From contig NW_004085916.1 in assembly GCF_000220395.1 (NCBI RefSeq), positions 1 through 64,000 on the forward strand: a DNA stretch of 64,000 nucleotides, given 5' to 3'. Position numbers and translations under genes: made by a program. This DNA is from Ichthyophthirius multifiliis. Its lineage: Eukaryota; Ciliophora; Oligohymenophorea; Hymenostomatida. The stretch's first letter is position 1; each line of letters starts with the position of its first letter. The notes under the pieces were generated by a model that searched no databases, was not told where the DNA came from, and was given only the letters and a program-made list of their open reading frames with translations. Positions 1-12,487 of the stretch are shown piece after piece.

Positions 1-1166
1 ATAATTAAATAATTTATATATATCTTTTTTATTAATAAATAAAAAAAATATTTAAAATAATAAATATTTAAAATATGAATTTATTATATATATTAAAATT
101 ATTAAAAATATAATATCTTTAAATTTTATTATATGATTAAAAATATAATTTAATTTTAATTTTATAAAAAATTATTATGATTTATAGTCAAAAAATATAG
201 ATTATCATTTTAATATCCTTGTCTTTGTAGAAATCAACTAATTTTTACATATAATTTTTAATATAATGTACATGAATAAAAAACAATTTATAAAATATTA
301 TATAATTATTTTTATAATAAAATAATTTGTAAAAGAAAATATTTGGTACTATTAAAGATCAAGTAATTTTAATAGATTAAAAACTAACTAAAAGAAATAT
401 AATATAATTAAATATATAAATATATATTTTATATATGTATAATTGCAAATACATAATAAATTTAAAATAAAATAAAATTATTTTAATTAAATTAATTATT
501 ATTTAAAGTCCATAATAATTATATATAATTATTTTAATTTTATTATAAATTAAAATATTAATTAATTACATAATAAAATAAATAAAAAAATATATCTTAC
601 GTATAATTTTATTTCAAAAAAATATTTAAAATATATTTTTATTTTTATTCTATTTAAAAAATTTACAAATCTTTTATATTTTAAAATTTAATTATTATTA
701 TATTTTTATATGTATATATAAAAAATAATTATTAAAAATATAAATTCTACTATGTTTTTAAAAATTTATAGTTATTTTTATGTCTTTTAATAGTATTTTA
801 GTTTAGTCTTATATATAATAAATTATATCATAATAAATTTTTATTTAAGTATTTTTTATGTCTTTTTAAAAATAATAAATTTTAATCTTATATTCTATAT
901 TGAATTTTTAAATAATTCTAACTTTTTTATTTTTAATTTTTTTTTTTTTTTCTACAATATTTATATAGAAACGCTATAATTTTTTCTTATATGTTGTTAT
1001 TTATTTATATATATTTTTTCAATAAAATATTAATTATTTATTTAGTAATATTTTTTATTTTTTTTTATTGAATATTTTATTATATTATTTAAAAAATATA
1101 TATAAAAAAAGAATTTTTTTTTTTTTTTAATTATAATAAAAAAAACTTATCTTTTTTTATACCAAA
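1..1166. other. AT-rich gene-free left edge
   Basis: No frame with protein-like codon use was found on either strand under the ciliate code. The stretch is homopolymer-rich and dense in TATA-like runs. It presumably holds the promoter of the coiled-coil gene that starts at 1167. Confidence 0.6.
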
Positions 1167-2607
1167 ATGCAAGGGCATATTATTAAATAATTAAAGCAAA
1201 AAATTCAGAAACAATTTATTTAAAATAATTTTGTGCAATAAAATCGTATTAATGATTAAAAATAAGATTAATTAGAATAATCAAAATCCCAAAATAAAAA
1301 TTTACTTGAAAAACTAAATTAAGTATTACAAAAAAATAAAAATTAGCTTTGTGAGATTGATAGAGAGATGAAGTTTTAAAAAAGTACTACTAATAAATAA
1401 TATAAATTCCCGAGAAAAAATTAATAAAATAAATCTTAATTTTCATCGGATTCTTAAAGTTCTTCATTATTATCTTTAGAAAATATTTTTGTTTATAATT
1501 TACACGAATAAAATTTAAAAAATTATTAAAAAGAGTATTTAAAGCATAAAGGTTTGGATAAAAATATTGTACATAAATAATAATATTCAACTGATTAAAT
1601 AAATATAAGGGAAAACAAAAAAGAAGAGATTAAAAATAAAGAAAATAATAATTTGCAATAGTTAAATTATTCTTTATTATAAAATAATAAAGATATTATA
1701 TAAAAAAAACACAATTAAGAATCATAAAATTAAAAAATAAACCTAAATAAAAGCTTTGAAGCATTTTAAAAATAAACGAATTAAAATAATTAGAAAAAAA
1801 TATAAGGGTAATTATTTATATGTATGTATTTTTTTTCTAATTAAATAAAAAGGAAAAACAATGTCCCTATGAATATAAAAAATATACAAAAAATTAATAA
1901 TAAAACTCATTTTAAAAATTTTTCTAAAAATAGTTCTTCTTAATAAAATAAATAATAAAGGTTTAATAGTTTTCATTAAAAAAATAATTAATTTTTGTAA
2001 TGTTTTCAAAATTAAAATATTAATAGAATTATTAGTTCTAATGTTTTAAATTATAATAGAAATAAAGATTTTTCGAAATATAAAAATAAAAATCAAGTTA
2101 TTAAACATCTGAAAATTTATACTGAACCTACAAATGAAGATTTTAATAATCTATCTACTTTTACAAAAATTACTTCTAAAAAAAGGTTTTATTTTAAACA
2201 AAAAAATAAATATATTAAATATTAAAAATTAGTTTTGTATATAATAATGAAAAAAATTCAACAAAACCTAAATTATAAATTAATTGTAAAATAAAACGGT
2301 AATCTTTAGAAGATAATATGAAGAATTAAAAAAATTATTAAATACAAAATTTCTTAAATAAAAAATAAATTTACTAAAAATAAATTAAAAATAATAATTT
2401 AAGTTAATAATCAAAACCAGTGATAAATATGCAGTAAAATAATTAATAATTAGGAAATAATAAGAGCATTTAATAAGTTTAAAGCGTTTAAAAAAAATAA
2501 GTAAGGTGAAATAAAATTTATCTAATTAAATAATTTTCTATCATTTTTATACAATTTATTTAATTATATTGTAAGTGTTTTATTTTATTTTGCAAAAATA
2601 AATTTGA
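1167..2607 (+). CDS. Q/N/K-rich coiled-coil protein, unrecognised
   Basis: Not recognised as a known family. The frame is open only with TAA/TAG as Gln. ATG at 1167 (M-Q-G-H) opens exon 1, which runs to 2236. An intron at 2237-2309 (GTATAT...TTTAG, 73 nt) restores an open frame through exon 2 to TGA at 2605-2607. The predicted product is about 455 aa. Residues 1-80 are rich in Q, K, E, N and L in heptad-like order (for example LLEKLNQVLQKNKNQ), which suggests a coiled coil. The middle is Ser/Asn-rich, and the C-terminal exon is basic with EELKKLLNTKFLKQK-like helices. No membrane segment or catalytic motif is visible. The last 25 codons are hydrophobic and may instead be a second intron starting GTAAGTG near 2572, so the 3' end is uncertain. 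Confidence 0.6.
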
Positions 2608-3211
2608 ATTATTACTTTTTTTAAGGTAAATATATTTATGTCTTTTAAAAATTAAATATATATATATATTTTTTTTTTATTATTAATGTGGTGATGTGAT
2701 TTTTTTAATATTTTTCAAAAATATATACACAATACAAAAATATATATAATAATATCATTTATATTTAAAAAAATATAATAGTATAATAATAATTTAAAAA
2801 CATTTAATATATTTTTATTTATAGTTAATTTAAGTATATATATTATTATAAAAAAGTTTTATCTAAAATTTTATTATTTATTTAAATTTTAAATATAATT
2901 ATTCTTTTATAATAAAATATTTAAACATTTTATTATTAAAAAATTATTATTATAACTTAATAATCAATATAATTAATCATAATATTACTTTAGTCCTATT
3001 TCATAAAAAATCAATTATATAAGACTTTAAATTTAATATATTATATAAAACATTTTTTGACAAATTTCAAGTTTTATGTAATTAAACAAAAAAATATTAT
3101 TAATAAAAAAATAAAAATTTAAATGAATTTTAAATTTAATTTAGTAAAAAAATTTAAATTAACAAAAAAAACAATAAACAAACTAAAAAACTAAAAAACA
3201 AAAAATACAAA
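2608..3211. other. AT-rich intergenic spacer
   Basis: No coding frame was seen. It contains short TA and poly-A/T runs and separates two genes on the same strand. Confidence 0.55.
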
Positions 3212-4617
3212 ATGAATCGATAAAACAGCTAATAAGATTTATTTTAATAAACTATATAATAAAACATATAAAATCAAAATTATAAGGAATAAATAATAAT
3301 TTAAAAAGAAAAATAAAAAAAACAAGAATATTAATAAAAAAATTTAATACAAAAACAAACGTAATTAAATTAAGATTAAAAAACTTAACATGTAAAATAA
3401 AGAAGTAATTACTCTAATGTATTTAACAGTGCTTCAGATATAAATTAAATGAAAATTAATATAAATATAATAGATACATATATATATTTAATAAAGCAAT
3501 TAAATTAAGTAAAATATATATTAAATTTTTTTATTTAAAATATAAATTATTTAATAAAAAGGAAAATATTGAAGAATTAAAAAAATTTATACCTATAGAA
3601 GAAAAAAAGATTCAATATTAAAATACGAAATTTAATAAATATTAAACTTTATTAAAACTATATTTGATTATTTAATGAAAAAAATAAAGAAATTAAAATT
3701 TTTTTTGAAGAAGAAAATAATTGTTAAAATTGTAGTGTATATGAATAATAATTATAAAAACTAGAAAGTGATATTAGACTACACATAAGAGTATTTTTAA
3801 TTTTTTATATATATTATATGTTTAAGTATAAATGTATTATATTAAATAATAAAAGATTGAATAACAACTAAAAATACATTTAGAAAATTTGGAATAAAAA
3901 GTAGAAGAAATAGAAATCGAAAAAAAAAAAATGAAATGAAATTTTAATTAGAAATTAAAGAAAAATTATTGAAATAGAAAATTTTGCAAAAAGTTTGGAT
4001 GATAAAGAAAAAGAAATTTTAAGAATTAATAACATTAAAACTGAAATTGAAAAAAGATTAGAATCTTTATAGGATAAATTTAAGTTTTTAGATTAGAAAT
4101 TGAAAAAAAATAGCATTATAGATTAAAAAAGTAATTAGAATTTTCCAAAAAGCTAGTCTAGGTGCCAAACTGCGAGATTAGAAGAGAAAAAAAACAATGA
4201 TTCTTTTTAAAAAAGCATTATTATGTATGAAAATATAAATTAAAATAATAATTTAGTTAAAAAATTTGAAGAATAAGCTAAAATTGTAAAAAACAAATTG
4301 ATTTAAAAAAGTTAAATTGAAAAAAAATAAGATTAAACGTATTTATTTTAAAATTATTTTATTTTTTAAAAAATAATAAAATAAAAAAGAAAAGATTATA
4401 AAAAAAATTTAAATATTTCTAAAAATCAAGAAAATCTAGATTTTTTATAAAAAAATTATCAAATAGAATAATAAAAAGAAAATTGTAAAAATATGGAAAA
4501 TTTAAATTAATATTAATAATAATTATTAATTTTTGAAGAAAAAGCCTTAAGTAAATCTAATAGTGGAATAAATAAAAATACTTAAAATAATAAAAATAGT
4601 AATAATAATAAAAATAA

Positions 4618-4673
<56 letters not shown>

Positions 4674-5243
4674 GTTATACTAATTGTAATAGTAATAACA
4701 ATTGTTTATTAATAAACAAGCTTATTCATAATAAAAATACACATTTATAAACTGAAGGTGTAGCTTAAAAACAGAATTTGTCGTCTTTTAACATAAATTC
4801 GAATAATACTTTAACTACTTCAATTAATTCAACTCTTTAAAATACTAAATCTACTTTCGGTTATAATTATAAATCTTTTGAAGTAAATAATTCGTTTGTT
4901 ATAAATAATATTTCAAATGTTTCAGTCTAAAATAATTTAATAAATAAAGATGTATCACCATTTAAAATTTAAATGAGAGGAATATAAAAATAAAATAATG
5001 AAATTATAAAATGTTATGATTAATGCAAAATACCTATAAATGTACTAAATAAAAAAAAATCTAGTGAAAAATTAAAAGAATTTATGAATCTACGAAAAAA
5101 AGTTAATGAAGAAGTATTTAAATAATTTTTTTATTAATTTTATATTATTTGATTAAATTTTATTTTTTAAGAAAAATAATAGTTATAGGAATTTAAGTAT
5201 GGATGAAAAAAATTATAGAAATATAAATAAAAAAATAAATTGA
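3212..5243 (+). CDS. Coiled-coil protein with poly-Asn tract
   Basis: Unrecognised. ATG at 3212 begins a Gln-rich N terminus (M-N-R-Q-N-S-Q-Q-D-L). Probable introns lie at about 3508-3561 and 3791-3855, and a clear one at about 5114-5171 (GTATTT...TTAAG). The final exon ends at TGA 5241-5243. The central part (about 3856-4350) is a Glu/Lys coiled coil (IEKRLESLQDKF-like). It is followed by a long Asn run encoded by AAT repeats at about 4596-4680 and then a Ser/Thr/Asn-rich tail. The frame slips near 3665-3676 and again in the 12-A run near 3920, where reading resumes after a one-base shift. I take these as homopolymer errors rather than true stops. Size, composition and lack of motifs resemble structural or cytoskeletal ciliate proteins, but no function can be assigned. 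Confidence 0.6.
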
Positions 5244-5355
5244 ATTTTTAAAAATAATTAAATAGATTTATTGATTAATTAAATTAAAATATATAAAAAA
5301 TATTAATATATATATATAATATAAAAATTAAAAAAAATGTATGTAAATAAATATA

Positions 5356-5414
<59 letters not shown>

Positions 5415-6010
5415 ATCAATAAATAAATTTTATATAATATTTTTCTTTATTATTTATTTATCAATTTTTTTTTTATTATTATTAATTATCATTTTTTTTT
5501 ATTATATTATATTTATATTTAATTTATATCATTTATTTAATATAAATATTTTTTTTTTTAATTATATCTTTTTTTCATTTTTAATTTTTTTATTTTATTT
5601 ATCTATTCTAAATTATTCATAATAATATATTTAATTTTTTATTTTTTATTTTTTCTTTTATTTTTTATTTAAAATTAAAACTAATTATAATATTTTTTTT
5701 ATAATATTTTATTCAATAAATTATATATATATTTTTTTTTTGATATTTTATTTTTCAAAATTACAAATAATAATTTATTAAGTCTATTTAAATTTCTATT
5801 TTATTTAATATATTATTTTTTTATAAATATTTTTTTTATTTAAATATTTTCTAATTTTTTTTTTATATATTTTAATTGATAATTTATTTATATATATATA
5901 TAAATAATAAAATCATTTAAAAAAAAAAAATTATAACTTTCATTTTGATTTTTAATTATTAATTAAATACAAAAAAAAAAATATCAATATATAAAAATAT
6001 TAAAATATTT
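5244..6010. other. Gene-free spacer with tetranucleotide repeat
   Basis: No coding frame was seen on either strand. It holds an AAAT/ATAA tetranucleotide microsatellite near its left end; the remainder is T-rich then A-rich low-complexity DNA upstream of the EF-hand gene. Confidence 0.6.
5342..5426. repeat. (AAAT)n microsatellite
   Basis: About twenty tandem copies of AAAT, nearly perfect, with one interruption (AATC) near 5417. Confidence 0.9.
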
Positions 6011-6488
6011 ATGATATTAAGAAAGCAACGTTTACATGAAACTGGTAAATCAAATTTAGATTTCAAGTATTAACATAAAGAAATAATAGAATTTTATCAA
6101 AAAAAATATAAGATCAATAGACATATAAAGATCTGAATTTCTTCCAAGACTCACATTTTTAGCAACAGCGAAAAGCAAGAATTTAGCCGAAACAATTGCA
6201 AGTAAACTAAACAAAAAGCCACCTCCAATATCCCAATCTTAAACAAGTTTCTACTAAAAAAACAATTTATAGATAAAATAAAAAATGCATATATCGAATC
6301 AGCGTTTTTCTAACTTAGAAGAAAAAGAATTAAGAAAAAGAGTATTTACAGGAGAATCGAACACTATGTATAGAAAGGATATTTAACCTCAATCTACTTT
6401 AGAAAAACGGTCAACAAAATTATTATAAAATGCAAGTAAATTAAAAAAAATATATATATAAATAAATATATATTATATACATATTCAT

Positions 6489-6529
<41 letters not shown>

Positions 6530-7780
6530 TTATATATATCTATATATTTATAAATTAAAAAAGCGTTTTAAGAAAAATTAATTGATGAAAAGCATGAAGT
6601 TAATGCCACAGCAATAGCTGAAACATAATTTGTAGGTTTTGATTAATATAATAAATAAACATTAGAAGGAAAAGTTGATTTAGAAAAAGTACGAGAAATA
6701 AGAAGAGCAATAAGAAGAAGGTATGCAAATAGAACTAATTTTTAAAAAATTTTTAATTATTGGGATTATAATTCTACAGGGAGTATTAATACGAAAAATG
6801 CTTATGATATGATAAAAAAGATGGGTATAAAAATTAATTATGACGAATGTAGGGTACTTATTGCCAGTTCTGACTAAGATTAAAGTGGAGATTTGAATTT
6901 AAATGAATTTATGGACCTCATATTTAATAGTAATGACACTTTGAACGTAAATTTAAAATCCCTTCCAGTAATTTCGGAAGAAGAATATCCTACTTCGACG
7001 GTTGATGATGTACTTGAAAAATTAAATTAGGATGCTTAAAAAACTAGATTGGATAAACATGTGAATTAAATGAATGTTATTTTAAAAAATAAACTTCCGA
7101 TTTTAAAAATATATGTGCTTTAAGCTGATAGCTTAAATTAAGGTTTTGTTAGTACTGAAAAATATTAAGAAATATTAAAAAAATTAGCCATTCCTGAAAG
7201 TATTTTATCAAAAAAGGATATTCAGTATATTTTTGATAGACATAAAATTGATGAATATAAATTTGATTATAAAAATTTTATTGATTATTTGAAAAAATAT
7301 GAGTTTGTTCCTGAAGATATTTACGTATCTATAAATTTATTTTTTGTTATATATATAAAAAATTAATAAAAATAAGATTGACCCAAGTTTAACTGAAAAA
7401 AAAAAGATGAAAAATAAAAATTATTAACTTAATTTAATTATGAAGAAGATAAAAAAGTTCATATTTTTGACTCTAACGACGTTAATTCTTGTCATTTAGA
7501 ATAAATAAGGAAATAATCAATTAAAGTTTTTAGAATTATAGAAAGATATTTAAATAACAAAGAGGATTTTGATAAATTTTTAATGAATTAAATGAAATCT
7601 GATTCTTTATAAAATAAATAAATATCAAAAAAGGAGTTAACGAAAGCAATGTAAAACTTATTTCTTAATGTAGGCGAAAAGGATGTTAAAAAAGAAGAAA
7701 TATAATCTTTTTTGTCGCTTTTTTCATATAATACACATGATCATACAAACGCATTTGAAATTTCAAAAACAATATACGAG

Positions 7781-7854
<74 letters not shown>

Positions 7855-9075
7855 GTTTATTTAATAAAATAATAGGGAAACAGATGGTGATTGGTTCAAT
7901 AAAATTTAATGGAAATTAAGAAGACCTCCACCTCCTCTATAATATTAATATGATGAAAATTTTTAAAAAGAAAAATAAATACAAGAAATAGAAAATGTTT
8001 AATAATAAGAAAGTAATAATAATTAAATAGAATTTCAAGGACTAATAAGAAATTCTACTGCCACTTATTATCCTAAAATGCTTCATTAAGTTTTGGAAAA
8101 ATTCGAAAACAGAATTTTTTGTGGCAGTAAAAAATCTTACGAAATTTTTAAATAATTTGATATTGATAATGATGGTTTTTTTTTTTCTTAAAATAAAAAT
8201 AAAAATAGAATAATTTTTTTTTTTAAAAAAAAAATAATAATAATAAAAAAGGATATGTATCTCATAAAGATTTAGTTACAAAAGTTAAAGAACTAAATAT
8301 TTTAAACAATTAAGAAATTGCATTACTATTGAATTACTTTGATCCAGAAAAAAAAGGCTATGCTGATTTTAGAGAATTTAGTTAAAAGTTAAAAAACGGA
8401 ATGATAAATAATGATAATATGGGAAGACAATTAGTAATTCCTTTAACAAACCCTTTTAAAGAATAAACTGAAGATATTAAAAAAATGTTACCTGAATTAT
8501 AACCTAAAGTCGATTCTTTAAGGAAAAGTTATTATCCTTCTGAACGTAAAATATATTTTTTAATATAATAAATATAAAAATAAAATAGACTTAGGTACTT
8601 ATACAAGATTTAGTTCTACTCCTGCTTTTAAAAATACATTTTAGAATTTTTAAGCTTAATAAAATAGTGCTATGTTTTAAACTTCTATTGTATTTTTTTA
8701 TTTATAATAAATTTTCTATATTTCACTTTACATTTTTTTAGGATAGATTTAATTTTAGAGATAATCATAGGATATAATTTCAAATAGATGAAAAAAATCT
8801 CAAAAAATAATATTAATAAGGTAGAATTAATAGAAAATGTTAGAATTAAACAAGTATAGCAAATAAAGTTTAAAAATAAATTGAAATTGAAGATTTTAAA
8901 AGCGAATAAAAAATAAAAGCTAAAGGATTACGTTAATGGACTTATGAGCATGTAATTTAATAAGATTTTATTAAAAATTATTTATTATATTTTTATTTTT
9001 ATTTAAATAAAATAAAACAAAAAATAAAAACTAAAAACTAAAAAGAGGGCACATTTGTAAAATAATTGGAATTGA
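6011..9075 (+). CDS. EF-hand protein, possibly axonemal
   Basis: Calcium-binding type protein of about 840 aa. ATG is at 6011 (M-I-L-R-K-Q-R-L) and TGA at 9073-9075. Seven introns fit the frame: 6436-6563, 7325-7376, 7780-7875, 8175-8251, 8546-8588, 8690-8741 and 8952-9045. Three EF-hand-like loops are visible: DQDQSGDLNLNEF (mid-protein), DIDNDGYVSHKDL (its Gly codon is split by the fourth intron, which confirms that splice) and DPEKKGYADFREF. The third loop is degenerate at some ligand positions. An earlier unit (YNSTGSINTKNAYDMI) is also EF-like. The C-terminal part carries a conserved-looking NPFKEQTEDIKKMLPEL stretch. One-base slips occur in the A runs near 6100 and 7395. Long EF-hand proteins of this kind are common in ciliate axonemes (microtubule inner or junction proteins). 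That role is inference; I could not match it to a named CFAP. Confidence 0.75.
7781..7847. repeat. (TA)n dinucleotide tract inside an intron
   Basis: A nearly pure TA run fills the third intron of the EF-hand gene (7780-7875). A similar tract at about 6490-6525 sits in its first intron. Both are plausible sites of length variation or collapse. Confidence 0.9.
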
Positions 9076-9240
9076 ATTTTTTTCATATATAAAAATTATA
9101 ATTAATGCATTTTTTTTTATATATATCGTTTTTATATAAAATTAAATAACTTTTTTTAATTTTTATTTAAAAGAAGAAAATATTCTTTATATTTAAAAAA
9201 CAAAGAATATGTTTAAATTTATAAAAATATTTCATATATC

Positions 9241-9540
9241 TCATTTTCTAGTACAATCACAAGGTTCATAATATTCTTTTTCTATTATATTACTACATGA
9301 AGCGCATTTTAAGACTTAATCTTTACATCTATTACAGCAAAAAGGTATTAATCCTGGAATAACTGCAATAAAACACCAAATTAAACAGCATAAATATGTT
9401 CCTGTTCCTGCTTAATGATATCTTATTGGCTAACCAGATGTGTGGCAATATTTGCATTCGTAATTAATAAGAATAGCTTAATATTTATTTTAATTTTATC
9501 CATTTTATAATCCAGTTTATTCACTTGGAGCTGAATTCAT
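9241..9540 (-). CDS. LITAF-domain small membrane-associated zinc protein
   Basis: Single-exon gene, 99 aa, from ATG (complement of 9538-9540, M-N-S-A-P-S-E) to TGA (complement of 9241-9243). The order of elements is that of the LITAF (SIMPLE) family: a short Gln/Asn/Pro-containing N terminus, a first Cys pair (CKYCHTSG), a hydrophobic loop of about 22 residues rich in C, L, I, V and W, then a second Cys-rich knuckle (CCNRCKDQVLKCASC). Known LITAF proteins sit on the cytosolic face of late endosomes and lysosomes, anchored by the hydrophobic stretch between the zinc-binding halves, and act in protein sorting. Several extra cysteines follow the second knuckle. The gene ends close to the EF-hand gene, tail to tail. 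Confidence 0.8.
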
Positions 9541-10195
9541 TTTTTTATTTTTAAATTGTAAAACTTGAGTAAAAAGATTATTTTTTTTTATATTTATTAA
9601 AAAGAAATATTATATATTTTTTTTATATAAATTTAATTATTCTATTTTCGGTTTTTTAAAATATTATTTTTTTTAAAAAACGGATATATGGAAAGCCAAA
9701 TTCATATATATATATATATGATTGTTTTATCTCGAAAAGAAAAAATATAATAAAAGTTTTTAATAAAAATTAAAAGTTTTAGAAATAAAGATTTACCAAA
9801 TTTAGACAACTTTATTGATATCTAACTAAAATATGTAATATATTATTTTAATATATATAGCCAAACATATATACTAGCAATAAATATAATTTTTTTTGAC
9901 TAATTTATAAAGATTTAGTAATTATTTTATTTTTCTATAAAGTTAGATAATTTTCTATATTTAAAAATATAAATATACTTATAATATAAAAAATTAAACT
10001 AATATAGTATATTTTTTACCGTAAAAAATATTTATAAAAATAAAATAAAAAAATTAAATAATTAATAAATCACTTCACAATTAAATAAAAATAATATTTA
10101 TTTAAAAACAATAGATTTATTTCAAAGTGTATTAGAATATTTACAAAACAAACATTAATTTTAATTATTACTATATATATATATAGAGAGAAAGT
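9541..10195. other. AT-rich spacer
   Basis: No supported gene. It includes short TA tracts (about 9705-9720 and 10172-10182) and long poly-A/T runs. It should include the promoter of the LITAF gene and the 3' region of the SNARE gene. Confidence 0.55.
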
Positions 10196-11058
10196 TCATA
10201 ATTTTATATATAAAACTAATATATTTATGATAAACAAAACTATAATAATTAAGTATAATATTGTCCTATCTAAAACTATTCTTTTATTTAAAATATTAAG
10301 TATCATATTTGATTTTTTTAGTTCTCCTTAAATATCATTAACCTAATAAAAATTAAATTAAATTAAAATTAAATATATAAATTTTTTAAAATATAATTAT
10401 TAACATATTCTTTATTTCTATTTATTATTTGCCTGTCATCAAGTAACCTTGATTATACATTATAGACTATACTTTCTGTTTCTTCTGCCATTTTTTCTAT
10501 ATTTTCTATTATTTATCCATGTTCTAATAATTAATCTCCCTTTCTTATCATATTTAATTTTTATTAATTTTTTTATTAAATGGAAGACTTTTTATTTTTT
10601 ATAATTTTAATAAAAAAATAAATGTTTAGATTTACATTATTAGTTTCTTAAAATAAAAGAATTTTTTAAAATTTTTGTAATATTTCATCAAAACTATTTC
10701 TATATTTATTTATTAAAGGAGTAAAGTTTTTTTTAATTATGCCTGGCAAACATTATAACTCAAATTCCATTTATTTTAACTTATTTTTTGTTTATTGATC
10801 AATTTTAGAAAAAAAACAAAAAATTACGCAATTTTAAGCATCATTTATTTATCTTTTTATTAATCCTGATTAATTATCTTTATTTTTATATTTATATAAA
10901 TACATTTATATGTTGCTTATTTTATCTTTTTTACTATAATTAATTTATCCTTAAGTAATTTATTTATATTTCTAATTCAAATCTTTAATTATATTTTAAA
11001 AATCTTCTTCATAACTTGTAAATAATTCAGATATTTCCAAAGGATATTATTCTTCCAT
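10196..11058 (-). CDS. Vti1-like Qb-SNARE
   Basis: Tail-anchored SNARE of about 250 aa for fusion of Golgi, endosome or lysosome vesicles. ATG is the complement of 11056-11058 (M-E-E-Q-Y-P-L-E); TGA is the complement of 10196-10198. The N terminus (LFTSYEEDFQNIIKDLNQKY) matches the start of the Vti1 N-terminal helical bundle. The SNARE helix includes LLEHGQIIENIEKMAEETES and, at its centre, LLDDRQIINR; Vti1 proteins have Asp-Arg in the same place, where other Q-SNAREs carry Gln at the zero layer. The chain ends in one hydrophobic anchor (TILYLIIIVLFIINILVLYI) and a short basic tail. Two introns fit: one after ...LFQETNN and one after ...INRNKEY, where GTTAAT...TTAG is followed directly by the exon GTTAATGAT. 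Neighbouring trafficking genes fit this role. It could alternatively be another Qb (GOS28 or membrin type). Confidence 0.8.
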
Positions 11059-11245
11059 TTTTCTATAAAAAATAATTAAATATAAAACAATAATAATAAT
11101 ATATTTTTTTTAAAAAAAAAAATATAATATACTGAATTCAAACAAAAAATATAATAACAAAATTTTGTATATTTTTAGTTTTTTTGTTAAAAAAAAGTAA
11201 TATATAATAAAACAAATAATACAAAATAATTCAAATAAAAAAACA

Positions 11246-12447
11246 TCACCAATCATCCCCACAACCAAAGCTAAATTCATTTTTAAAATCTGATTCATCA
11301 TGAGGGACAGTAACATGCAAACTAGGAGTATTAAGTGAATAAATTTTCTATATAATATCATCTTCAGTAAGATCTTCATTTTTATTAAAATTAATTTACC
11401 AATCATTAAGCCATCTGACATATTATTTTCTTAATTCATTAAAATCCTACCAAGATTCAAATAGATATTTTAAAGATTCTCTTGGTATTCTTAATTTTTC
11501 TTTTTATTGATCTTATTCATTATAAAACCTATAAATTTTAATTCCTTTAACATTTTAATTTTTTGTAATTTTTTTATTATATTTATGTTTTTCGAATAAT
11601 TATTTTTATTTCTTTTATATTTCTTCCTAAATTATTTTTTCTAAATTTCTTGCAGGACTTTTTTTTAACGCATTTTAACTTTAGAAGCTTTCACTTCTTT
11701 TAAGTTAACTTGTATCTTCTAAATTACCTTATATTAACTAATTATCGATTTTTTATATATTATTATTCTCATTTATTTGGCTTATATGGGGATTTCTAAT
11801 AAAATTAGCAGAATTTCTCCTTTAAATTCTATTTTTCTTCTTCATTTTTTTCTACTATTCTTTTTATTCTTATTCTAAATTATTCTTAATATCACTCAAA
11901 ATACTATCAATATTTGAAATACTACTTATTTATAGACTATTACATTCTAGATCCACCATATTTTATTGAATAATTTCATTCTTTTATTCCTTTTAATAAT
12001 TTTCTGTAAATGAAGAATCTTTCTTTGTGTAAATTTATAACGAATTAGCAGATTGCTTCCTTGAAATAATAGTTAAATTTAAAGATTCTAATAATTAATT
12101 GCTTCCATCATAAAAATTATTATTTTCTGAGCTTTCCTCTTAATTATTTATTTATTTTATTTATTTCTTTTTCTATAATATTCGTTTCTAATAAAGTTTA
12201 AATTTTAATTTCTTTAAATTCTTCTTTAAAAAATCATTCTTTTTTTTCACTTCCTTGTATCTTTTATAAGCCTCTTCCAATATAGCAATCATTCTTTAAT
12301 AGTCTTAATAAATTAATTCGTTTGTAAATGATGTTTTATCTTCCTAATTTTCTAAATATTTCTTTTAGTTTAAACTTATAAGTTATTTTTTTAATAAACT
12401 ATTTATTATAAAATAAAGATAAAGATTATAAATATAATATATATTTA

Positions 12448-12487
<40 letters not shown>

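Noticed and set aside
1390-2009. Minus-strand frames with standard stops (1390-1590 and 1812-2009)
   Set aside because: They lie opposite the plus-strand Q-rich gene, which stays open for more than 350 codons in one frame with TAA/TAG as Gln; the minus frames are AT-composition shadows.
7683-7919. Plus-strand frame with a long Ile-Tyr repeat
   Set aside because: It reads through an intron TA tract in the wrong frame of the EF-hand gene.
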